The notes below the pieces were generated by a model. It ran no database searches. It was not told where the DNA came from and saw only the letters and a list, made by a program, of their open reading frames with translations. Shown piece by piece: positions 12,503 to 23,163 of a stretch of 64,000 bases of DNA. Source of the stretch: Solen grandis (lineage: Eukaryota > Mollusca > Bivalvia > Adapedonta > Solenidae). A program made the position numbers and the translations under genes. The stretch covers positions 22,921,751-22,985,750 of the forward strand of contig CM037783.1 in NCBI GenBank assembly GCA_021229015.1, read 5' to 3'. Position 1 is the first letter of the stretch. Every line of letters begins with the position of its first letter.

Positions 12503-14340
12503 TTATTATTATATTATTCTTTTTTTCTACATTTTAGCATTTTGATTTCTTGATTTTCATATGCCTATGACGTCATATGACGTCACATTTGAAATATGCT
12601 ACAAAAGTTTGTACGCGGTCTACAGCCATTGTTTGTGAACCGATTTTCATCAAATTTTCACAGATTGTGTATATTAAGTTCTAGTTGTGCATCCCGGTGT
12701 CCGTTTTTCAAAATTCGAAAAGTCCAGGTTCTATAGCGAATCCAAGATTCGAACCAAGGTCGGAAATTTTTAAATGCTTATAAAATCTGTCCTATTTAAG
12801 AAAGAAAGTTGATATTTAGTCAGTATATAGGTCTCTAGAAGTTTTAAAAATTTTGTGAAAATATTTCTCATATGACGTCACGTGACGTCATTATATGATA
12901 ATGTATTTCTAATATTAACAAGAATATTTCTATATGTTGAAATTGTCGAAAGGCAATGAAAATTTAAAGACACATGCTTCAAACGCTGAAATTTTGATTT
13001 CTATGATTTTCATATGCCTATGACGTCATATGACGTCACACTGGAAATATGCAACAAAAGTTTGTACGCGGTCTACAGCCATTGTTTATGAACCGATTTT
13101 CATCAAATTTTCACAGAATGTGTATATTAAGTTCTAGTTGTGCATCCCGGTGTCCGTTTTTCAAAATTCGAAAAGTCCAAGGTTCTATAGCGATTCCAAG
13201 ATTCGAACCAAGGTCGTAAATTTTCAAATTCTTATAAAATCGGTCCTATTTGAGATAGAAAGATGATATTGGGTCAGTATATAGGTCTCTGGGAGTCTTA
13301 AACATTTTGTGAAAATAAATGTCATATGACGTCACGTGACGTCATTATATGATAATGAATTTCTAATTCTAACAAGATTATTTCTATATCTTGAAATTTA
13401 TGAAGGGCAATGAAAAATTAATGCCGCATGCTTCAGATGCTGTAATTTCGATTTCAAAGATTTTCAGAAGCCTATGACGTCATATGACGTCACACTTGAA
13501 ATATGCAACAAAAGTTTGTACGCGGTCCAGAGCCATTGTTTATGAACCGATTTTCATCAAATTTTCACAGAATGTGTATATTACGTTCTTATTGTGTATA
13601 CCGGTGTCCGTTTTTTCAAAATTCGAAAAGTCCAAGCATATATGGCGGATCCAAGATTCGAACCAATGACGTCAATATTTAAATGCTTATAAAAACTGTC
13701 CTATTTGAGATAGAAAGTTGAAATTTTGTCAGTTAGTAGGTCTCTGGGTGTCTTAACAATTATGTGAAAATAAACGTCATATGACGTCACGTGACGTCAT
13801 TTGTTTATTATTATTATTCTTTTCTTCTTCCTAACTAAACGCTTATTTTAATATGTTGCAATAGTCCTAGGACGATGAAATGTTTATGGGTTATTAGGCA
13901 CGTGAGGAAATTTTGATTTCACCCCTACTGCATATATGTAGCCATATCTCAATAAATATCGATTTTTGTAAATATATGTATGAATACGAATTATAGCTGA
14001 ATAATTGACGTTTCCAAAGATATTTAGTTTATTAAAATTGGTTTACGCAATACAAAGTTATAAGCAAAAAAACTAAATGAAATGAAGCTAATTTTGCTGA
14101 TAATATGCTGTTTTCTTGAGGTTTAACAGTCAATATCTCAGAAACGACTGAAGATAAGTTTATACATTATGCATGTAAAATGTAGCATGTTTTAAGAGCT
14201 TTCTAACGGTACCAAGTTTATTGAAATTGGACTTCATATAAGAAAGTTACATGGAGAATAAGATATTTCATAATCATGCATCATAAAAATATGGAAAAGG
14301 TCACGCGCAGGGTCACCAAGCTAAAATAGTTGCGCAACGA

Positions 14341-14379
<39 letters not shown>

Positions 14380-15133
14380 AATTGCAATTGATGGGCTATA
14401 TCTTGATTTTTTTTTTTTTTTTGTTGTTGTTGTTGTTGTTGTCGAATGTTGACTGTTTCCAAAATAAGCATTGAAGTTAATACATGTACAACGGCACAAG
14501 ACAAAAATCCGTATTTGCAACACTATGTAGCTAGCGAGCAGTTTGCAAGCCTTGAAAAATTCACACGCAGCCCCACATTTTAGACCATCTAAAAACTGCA
14601 TTGTTATGCTAACGATATTCATATTGCATCAGTTTGTAGGCTGGGATGTTACCTTTCAAAATATCACCATAGTTCGAAATTCCAGGAATTTATGGCAAAA
14701 CTACGGAAGCCCAAACACGCCAAAATCGCTAAATACGATTAACTACGTTACAGGTGTCGAAAGGATATAGCACTATACAAATATTCAATACTTCTTCCTA
14801 ATGAGGCTAAAATTAAACAAGGTTACAACTGAGCTGGAGTGATGAAATTCTATGTGTGATGAAAGTTAGAAACTTACATTTGAACACCGTTTCATTTTTC
14901 TTTCATGTCATATGACATAGTATAAATGTTGTATGTAAACTACATGTGCAAGATATGGGCGGACTTTTATTAAAATTCACAGAATGTGTTCTATTTGTGC
15001 TATTTTATATAGAAATAGAGGAGATAGAAAGTTGCAATTTGGACAGATTATCTATTATGTCATCTTCTATATATACTATATAAAGCAGATGTTGCAGAAA
15101 GTCCTATCATTCGTTTAAACGAATGACATCTAG
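12503..15133 (+). mobile_element. Element E2, composite of B units and cassette M
   Basis: After an interrupted (ATT)n, three type B units lie near 12568, 13021 and 13474. A second (ATT)n plus CTTTTCTTCTTCC leader then appears at about 13801 with no 3' terminus before it, followed by cassette M. The 3' end has GCAGAAAGTCCT at 15094, the perfect palindrome TCATTCGTTTAAACGAATGA and CTAG at 15130-15133. No 5' terminus is adjacent, because the preceding 3' end of E1 opens straight into the microsatellite. Confidence 0.75.
13921..15093 (+). repeat. Cassette M, copy 1
   Basis: This sequence is unrelated in detail to the 450-bp units. It starts ACCCCTACTGCATATATG and carries two degenerate repeats beginning TATCTCA (13945 and 14134). 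A poly-A run (about 14344-14376), T and TTG runs (about 14407-14441), a well-conserved block (14440-14770) and a GATAGAAAGTTGCAATTTGG phrase near the end follow. It recurs at 28255, 35119 and 41683 at very high identity, always joined to the GCAGATGTTGCAGAAAGTCC 3' end. Overlapping short frames in the conserved block (14377-14622 minus, 14543-14770 plus) are not recognised and are not called as genes. Confidence 0.7.
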
Positions 15134-16662
15134 TTATTATTATTATTATTATTCTTTTCTTCTTCCTAACTAAACGCTTATTTTTATATGTTGCAATAGT
15201 CCTAGGACGATGAAATTTTTATGGCTTATTAGTCACGTGAGGAAATTTTGATTTCAATGATTTTCAGCACCCTATGACGTCACATGACGTCACAGCTAAA
15301 AATAGTGAAAAATGGTGTTCGCGCTCTACAGCCGTCATTTATGGTCGGATTTTCTTCAAATTTTTACAGATGGTACATCTTGAATCAAAGGTGTGCATAT
15401 CCTGTCAGCTAACCGAAATTCCGAAAGACCGAAGTTCTGTGGCTGAAATAAGATTCGAACATAGGACCGAAAATTTCATTTTAGGATAAAAGAGCTTCAG
15501 GATGAGATAGAAAGTTGAAACTTACACAGTTTGCAGTTCTGCCGAATTTCTACAAAATTTTGAGTCGTGACGTCATATGAAGTCATGTGACGTCATAAGC
15601 ATACTTCTTAATTTTCATTTTTGGGCAATGATTTCGACATGATGCCAGTTGTTCAGAATAATGAAAATTTCAGAGTTATGAAAGCAAAGTATGCGCTTTT
15701 GAACAAAAGCATCTTCAGCACCCTATGACGTCACATGACGTCACAGCAAAAAATAGTGAAAAATGGTGTTTACGCTCTACAGCCGTCATTTATGGTCGGA
15801 TTTTCTTCAAATTTTCACAGATGGTACATTTTGAAACTCAGGTGTGCATATCCTGTCAACTAACCGAAATTCCCAAAGACCGAAGTTCTGTGGCTGAAAT
15901 AAGATTCGAACATAGGACCGATAATTTCATTTTAGGATTAAAGAGCTTCAGGATGAGATAGAAAGTTGAAACTTACACAGTTTACAGTTCTGCAGAATTT
16001 CTACATATATCTTGAGTCTTGACGTCATATGACGTCTTGTGACGTCATAAGCATACTTCTTAATTTTCATTTTGACATGATGCCAGTTGTTCAGAATAAC
16101 GAAAATTTCAGAGCTATGACAGTAAAATATGCCCTTTTGAACAAAAGCATCTTTAGCACACTATGACGTCATGTGACGTCAGAGCTAAATATAGTGAAAA
16201 ATGGTGTTCACGCTCTACAGCCGCTATTTATGGTCGGATTTTCTTCAAATTTTCACAGATGGTACATTTTGAAAGTTAGGTGTGCATATCCTGTCAGCTA
16301 ATCGAAATTCCGAAAGACCGAAGTTCTGTGGCTGAAATAAGATTCGAACATAGGACCGAAAATTTCATTTTAGGATTAGAGAGCTTCAGGATGAGATAGA
16401 AAGTTGAAACTTAAACAGTTTGCAGTTCTGCAGAATTTCTACATATGTTTAGAGTTATGATATCATATGACGTCATGTGACGTCACAGACTAATACTTAG
16501 TTCTTATCATTTGCACTAATTTCGGAATATAATGTCAATTGTTCAGCATGAACATGAAATACTACCAGAGGTGAGTCATTACATGAAACTTCTATCTCCT
16601 GCTTTTTGCATTAACACAGCTTGCAGAAAGTCCTATCATTCGTTTTCACGAATGACATCTAG
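15134..16662 (+). mobile_element. Element E3, three type A units
   Basis: (ATT)n and the CTTTTCTTCTTCC leader are followed by type A units near 15270, 15726 and 16165. The tail contains GTTCAGCATGAACATGAAAT and CCTGCTTTTTGCATTAACAC. The 3' end has GCAGAAAGTCCT at 16623, hairpin TCATTCGT/ACGAATGA and CTAG at 16659-16662. It shares rare variants (GACGTCTTGTGACGTC, TATGCCCTTTTGAAC) with E4 and E14, so these are recent copies of one source. Confidence 0.8.
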
Positions 16663-18194
16663 TTATTATTATTATTCTTTTCTTCTTCCTAACTAAACGC
16701 TTATTTTTATATGTTGCAATAGTCCTAGGACGATGAAATTTTTATGGCTTATTAGTCACGTGAGGAAATTTTGATTTCAATGATTTTCAGCACCCTATGA
16801 CGTCACATGACGTCATAGCTAAAATAGTGAAAAATGGTGTTCGCGCTCTACAGCCGTCATTTATGGTCGGATTTTCTTCAAATTTTTACAGATGGTACAT
16901 CTTGAATCAAAGGTGTGCATATCCTGTCAGCTAACCGAAATTCCGAAAGACCGAAGTTCTGTGGCTGAAATAAGATTCGAACATAGGACCGTAAATTTCA
17001 TTTTAGGATAAAAGAGCTTCAGGATGAGATAGAAAGTTGAGACTTACACAGTTTGCAGTTCTGCAGAATTTCTACAAATATTTTGAGGCGTGACGTCATA
17101 TGACGTCATGTGACGTCATAAGCATACTTCTTAATTTTCATTTAGGGCAATGATTTCGACATGATGCCAGTTGTTCAGAATAAAGAAAATTTCAGAGTTA
17201 TGAAAGTAAAGTATACGCTTTTGAACAAAAGCATCTTCAGTACCCTATGACGTCATGTGACGTCACAGCAAAAAATAGTGAAAAATGGTGTTTACGCTCT
17301 ACAGCCGTCATTTATGGTCGGATTTTCTTCAAATTTTCACAGATGGTACGTTTTGAAACTCAGGTGTGCATATCCTGTCAACTAACCGAAATTCCCAAAG
17401 ACCGAAGTTCTGTGGCTGAAATAAGATTCGAACATAGGACCGATAATTTCATTTTAGGATTAAAGAGCTTCAGGATGAGATAGAAAGTTGAAACTTACAC
17501 ATTTGCAGTTCTGCAGAATTTCTACATATATCTTGAGTCTTGACGTCATATGACGTCTTGTGACGTCATAAGCATACTTCTTAATTTTCATATTTGGGCA
17601 ATGATTTGACATGATGCCAGTTGTTCAGAATAACGAAAATTTCAGAGTTATGACAGTAAAATATGCCCTTTTGAACAAAAGCATCTTTAGCACACTATGA
17701 CGTCATGTGACGTCAGAGCTAAATATAGTGAAAAATGGTGTTCACGCTCTACAGCCGCTATTTATGGTCGATTTTTCTCAAATTTTCACAGATGGTACAT
17801 CTTGAAAGTTAGGTGTGCATATCCTGTCAGCTAATCGAAATTCCGAAAGACCGAAGTTCTGTGGCTGAAATAAGATTCGAACATAGGACCGAAAATTTCA
17901 TTTTAGGATTAGAGAGCTTCAGGATGAGATAGAAAGTTGAAACTTAAACAGTTTGCAGTTCTGCAGAATTTCTACATATGTTTAGAGTTATGATATCATA
18001 TGACGTCATGTGACGTCACAGACTAATACTTAGTTCTGATCATTTGCACTAATTTCGGAATATAATGTCAATTGTTCAGCATGAACATGAAATACTACCA
18101 GAGGTGAGTCATTACATGAAACTTCTATCTCCTGCTTTTTGCATTAACACAGCTTGCAGAAATCCTATCATTCGTTTTCACGAATGACATCTAG
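16663..18194 (+). mobile_element. Element E4, three type A units
   Basis: It is almost a repeat of E3, with units near 16798, 17248 and 17699 and the same tail. The 3' subterminal repeat has lost one base (GCAGAAATCCT at 18156). CTAG is at 18191-18194. It has no adjacent 5' terminus. Confidence 0.8.
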
Positions 18195-18199
18195 TTATT

Positions 18200-18310
18200 A
18201 GGACTTTCTGCCTAAAGCAGAAAGTCCTATTGGGTTTGTTATGTTTATTATTATTATTATTAGGACTTTCTGCCTAAAGCAGAAAGTCCTATTGGGTTTG
18301 TTATGTTTAT
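18200..18310 (+). repeat. Stack of two 5' termini
   Basis: Two copies of the 5' terminus lie in direct succession at 18200 and 18262. Each has AGGACTTTCTGC, a 5-nt loop, its complement GCAGAAAGTCCT, then ATTGGGTTTGTTATGTTT and (ATT)n. This is what insertion of one element into the microsatellite of another leaves behind. The partners are the 3' ends at 19956 (for 18262) and 21180 (for 18200). Confidence 0.8.
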
Positions 18311-19956
18311 ATTATTATTATTCTTTCTTCTTCCTAACTAAACGCTTATTTTTATATGTTGCAATAGTCCTAGGACGATGAAATTTTTATGGCGTATTAG
18401 TCACGTGAGGAAATTTTGATTTCAATGATTTTCAGCACCCTATGACGTCATATGACGTCACAGCTAAAAATAGTGAAAAATGGTGTTCGCGCTCTACAGC
18501 CGTCATTTATGGTCGGATTTTCTTCAAATTTTCACAGATGGTACATCTTGAATCAAAGGTGTGCATATCCTGTCAGCTAACCTAAATTCCGAAAGACCGA
18601 AGTTCTGTGGCTGAAATAAGATTCGAACATAGGACCGAAAATTTCATTTAAGGATTAAAGAGCTTCAGGATGAGATAGAAAGTTGAAACTTACACAGTTT
18701 GCAGTTCTGCACAATTTCTACATATATTTTGAGTGGTGACGTCATATGACGTCATGTGACTTCATAGGCATACTTCTAAATTTTCATTTTCGGGCAATGA
18801 TTTCGACATGATGCCAGTTGTTCAGAGTAATGAAAATTTCAGAGATATGACAGTGAAGTATGCGTTTTTGAACAAAGCATCTTCAGCACCCTATGACGTC
18901 ACATGATGTCACAGCTAAAAATAGTGAAAAATGGTATTCGCGCTCTACAGCCGTCATTTATGGTCGGATTTTCTTCAAATTTTCACAGATGGTACATTTT
19001 GAATCAAAGGTGTGCATATCCTGTCAGCTAACCAAAATTCCGAAAGACCGAAGTTCTGTGGCTGAAATAAGATTCGAACATAGGACCGAAAATTTCATTA
19101 TAGGATAAAAAGCTTCAGGATGAGATAGAAAGTTGAAACTTACACAGTTTGCAGTTCTGCAGAATTTCAATATATATTTTCAGTCGTGACGTCATATGAC
19201 GTCATGTGACGTCATAGGCATACTTCTTAATTTTCATTTTAGGTAATGATTTCGACATGATGCCAGTTGTTCAGAATAATGAAAATTTCAGAGTTATGAC
19301 AGTAAAGTATGCGCTTTTGAATAAAAGCATCTTCAGCACCCTTTGACGTCACATGACGCCACAGCTAAAAATAGTGAAAAATGGTGTTTGCGCTCTACAG
19401 CCGTCATTTATGTTCGGATTTACTTCAAATTTTCACAGATGGTACATCTTGAAACTAAGGTGTGCATATCCTGTCAGCCAACCGAATTTCCGAAAGACCG
19501 AAGTTCTGTGGCTGAAGTAAGATTCGAACATAGGACCGAAAATTTCATTTTAGGATGAAAGAGCTTCAGGATAAGATAGAAAGTTGATACTTACACAGTT
19601 TGCAGTTCTGCAGAATTTCTACATATATTTTGAGTCGTGACGTCATATGACGTCATGTGACGTCATAGGCATACTTCTTAATTTTCATTTTTAAGGGTAA
19701 ATATTTTGACATGATGCCAGTTGTTCAGAATAATGAAAATTTCAGAGTTACGACAGTAAAATATGCGCTTTTGAACAAAAGAATTTTCAGCACCCTATGA
19801 CGTCATGTGACATCAAAGCTAAAAGAAGTCCATACGAAAAAAAATAAAAGAGTAAAGGGTAGAGAATTTAATATAAATCTTTCTAACAGAATTAATCTTA
19901 ATATTTTTCAATTTTAGCAGAAAGTCCTATCATTCGTATCAACGAATGAAATCTAG
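18262..19956 (+). mobile_element. Element E5, complete, type A units
   Basis: This is one of the clearest complete copies: 5' terminus at 18262, (ATT)n, leader, type A units near 18442, 18894 and 19344 and a partial near 19799, A-rich tail, GCAGAAAGTCCT at 19917, hairpin and CTAG at 19953-19956. It is nearly identical to E11 (32117-33774), including private changes such as GTGACTTCATAGGC and a GATGTCAC variant. Confidence 0.8.
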
Positions 19957-21180
19957 TTATTCTTTTCTTCTCCTAACTAAACGCTTATTTTTATATGTTG
20001 CAATAGTCCTAGGACGATGAACTTTTTATGGCTTATTAGTCACGTGAGGAAATTTTGATTTCAATGATTTTCAGCACGCTATGACGTCACATGACGTCAC
20101 AGCTAAAAATAGTGAAAAATGGTGTTCGCGCTCTACAGCCGTCATTTATGGTCGATTTTCTTCAAATTTTCACAGATGGTACATCTTGAATCAAAGGTGT
20201 GCATATCCTGTCAGCTAATCGAAATTCCGAAAGACCGAAGTTCTGTGGCTGAAATAAGATTCGAACATAGGACCGAAAATTTCATTTTAGGATAAAAGAG
20301 CTTCAGGATGAGATAGAAAGTTGAAACTTACACAGTTTGCAGTTCTGCAGAATTACTACATACATTTGAGTCCTGACGTCATATGACGTCATGTGACGTC
20401 ATAGGCATACTTCTTAATTTTCATATTAGGGCAATGCTTTCGACATGATGCCAGTTGTTCAGAATAATGAAAATTTCAGAGTTATGACAGAAAAGTATGC
20501 GCTTTTGAACAAAAGCATCTTCAGCACCTTATGACGTCACATGACGTCACAGCTAAAAATAGTGAAAAATGGTGTTCGCGCTCTACAGCCGTCATTTATG
20601 GTCGGATTTTCTTCAAATTTTCACAGATGGTACATCATGAAACTAAGGTGTGCATATCCTGTCAGCTAACCGAAAGACCGAAGTTCTGTGGCTGAAATAA
20701 GATTCGAACATAGGACCGAAAATTTCATTTTAGGATTAAAGAGCTTCAGGATGAGATAGAAAGTTGAAACTTACACAGATTGCAGTCCTGCAGAATTTCT
20801 ACATATATTTTGAGTCCTGACGTCATATAACGTCATGTGACGTCATAGGCATACTTCGTAATTTTCATTTTAGGGCAATGATTTCGACATGATGCCAGTT
20901 GTTCAGAATAATGAAAATTTCAGAGTTATGAAAGTAAAGTATACGCTTTTGAACAAAAGAATTTTCAGTACCCTATGACGTCATGTGACGTCAGAGCTAA
21001 AATTAGTGAAATACTTAGTTCTTATTATTTGCACTTATTTCGGAATATAATGTCAGTTGTTCAGCATGAACATGAAATACTACCAGAGGTGAATCATTAC
21101 ATAAAACTTCTATCTCCTGCTTTTTGCATTAACACAGCTTGCAGAAAGTCCTATCATTCGTTTTCACGAATGACATCTAG
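19957..21180 (+). mobile_element. Element E6 core, whose 5' terminus is at 18200
   Basis: A short microsatellite remnant and leader are followed by type A units near 20082 and 20533. A truncated unit near 20977 runs directly into the GTTCAGCATGAACATG tail. GCAGAAAGTCCT is at 21141 and CTAG at 21177-21180. If E5 is removed, this core joins the 5' terminus at 18200 to give a normal element. Confidence 0.75.
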
Positions 21181-23163
21181 GTATTATTATTCCTTTCTTC
21201 TTCCTAACTAAACGCTTATTTTTATATGTTGCAATGGACCTAGGACGATGAAATTTTTATGGCTTATTAGTCACGTGAGGAAATTTTGATTCAATGATTT
21301 TCAGCACCCTATGACGTCACATGACGTCACAGCTAAAAATAGTGAAAAATGGTGTTCGCGCTCTACAGCCGTCATTTATGGTCGGATTTTCTTCAAATAT
21401 TCACAGATGGTACATCTTGAATCAAAGGTGTGCATATCCTGTCAGCTAACCGAAATTCCGAAAGACCGAAGTTCTGTGGCTGAAATAAGATTCGAACATA
21501 GGAGCGAAAATTTCATTTTAGGATTAAAGAGCTTCAGGATGAGATAGAAAGTTGAAACTTACACAGTTTGCAGTTCTGCAGAATTTCTACAAATATTTTG
21601 AATCAGAACGTCATATGACGTCATGTGACGTCATAAGCATACTTCTTAATTTTCATTTTAGGGCAATGATTTTGACATGATGCCAGTTGTTCAGAATAAT
21701 GAAAATTTCAGAGTTATGAAAGTAAAGTATACGCTTTTGAACAAAAGCATCTTCAGCACCCTATGACGTCACATGACGTCACAGCTAAAAATAGTGAAAA
21801 ATGGTGTTCGCGCTCTACAGCTGTCATTTATGGTCGGATTTTCTTCAAATTTTCACAGATGGTACATCTTGAAACAAAGGTGTGCATATCCTGTCAGCTA
21901 ACCGAAATTCCGAAAGACCGAAGTTCTGTGGCTGAAATAAGATTCGAACATAGGACCGAAAATTTCATTTTAGGATTAAAGAGCTTCAGGATGAGATAGA
22001 AAGTTGAAACTTACACAGTTTGCAGTTCTGCAGAATTCCTAAATAAATTTTGAGTCGTGACGTCATATGACGTCATGTGACGTCATAAGCATACTTCTTG
22101 ATTTTCATTTAGGGCAATGATTTCGACAGGATGCCAGTTGTTCAGAATAATGAAAATTTCAGAGTTATGAAAGGAAAGTATGCACTTTTGAAGAAAAGCA
22201 TCTTCAGCACCCTATGACGTCATGTGATGTCAGAGCTAAAAATAGTGAAAAAAGGTGTTCGCGATCTACAGCCGTCATTTTTGGTTGGATTTTCTTCAAA
22301 TTTTCACAGATGGTACATCTTGAATCAAAGGTGTGCATATCCTGTCAGCTAACCGAAATTCCGAAAGACCAAAGTTCTGTGGCTGAAATAAGATTCGAAC
22401 ATAGGACCGAAAATTTCATTTTAGGATAAAAGAGCTTCAGGATGAGATAGAAAGCTGAAATTTACACAGTTTGCAGTTCTGCAGAATTTCTACAAATATT
22501 TTCAGTCGTGATGTCATATGACGTCATGTGACGTCATAGGCATACTTCTTAATTTTTATTTTAGGGCAATGATTTCGACATGATGCCAGTTGTTCAGAAT
22601 AACGAAAATTTCAGAGTTATGAAAGCAAAGTATGCGCTTTTGAACAAAGCATCGTCAGCACCCTATGACGTCACATGACTTCACAGCAAAAAATAGTGAA
22701 ACATGTTGTTCATGCTCTATAGTCGCCATTTATGGTCGGATTTTCTTCAAATTTTCACAGATGGTACATCTTGAAAGTTAGGTGTGCATATCCTGTCAGC
22801 TATCCGAAATTCCGAAAGACCGAAGTTCTGTGGCTGAAAAAAGATTCGAACATAGGACCGAAAATTTCATTTTAGGATTAGAGAGCTTCAGGATGAGATA
22901 GAAAGTTTAAACTTAAACAGTTTGCAGTTCTGCAGAATTTCTACATATGTTTAGAGTTATGACGTCATATGACGTCATATGACGTCACGACTAATACTTA
23001 GTTCTCATCATTTGCATTAATTTCGGAATATAATGTCAATTGTTCAGCATGAACATGAAATACTACCAGAGGTGAGTCATTACATGAAACTTCTATCTCC
23101 TGCTTTTTGCATTAACACAGCTTGCAGAAAGTCCTATCATTCGTTTTCACGAATGACATCTAG
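21181..23163 (+). mobile_element. Element E7, four type A units
   Basis: (ATT)n and leader are followed by units near 21312, 21764, 22215 and 22668, then the tail with CCTGCTTTTTGCATTAACAC. GCAGAAAGTCCT is at 23124 and CTAG at 23160-23163. No adjacent 5' terminus is present. Confidence 0.8.

Noticed and set aside
14313..14504. Minus-strand frame with poly-Q, poly-K and poly-F runs
   Set aside because: The runs are translations of the TTG, poly-A and poly-T tracts of cassette M. Those tracts change length from copy to copy.
15725..15961. Conserved 71-78-codon frames in type A units as protein-coding genes
   Set aside because: They recur only because the units are near-identical. Many units are frameshifted or stopped, the stop position depends on a one-base difference (GGATTAAAG or GGATAAAAG), and no known domain is visible. 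Kept as a finding to test, not as CDS.
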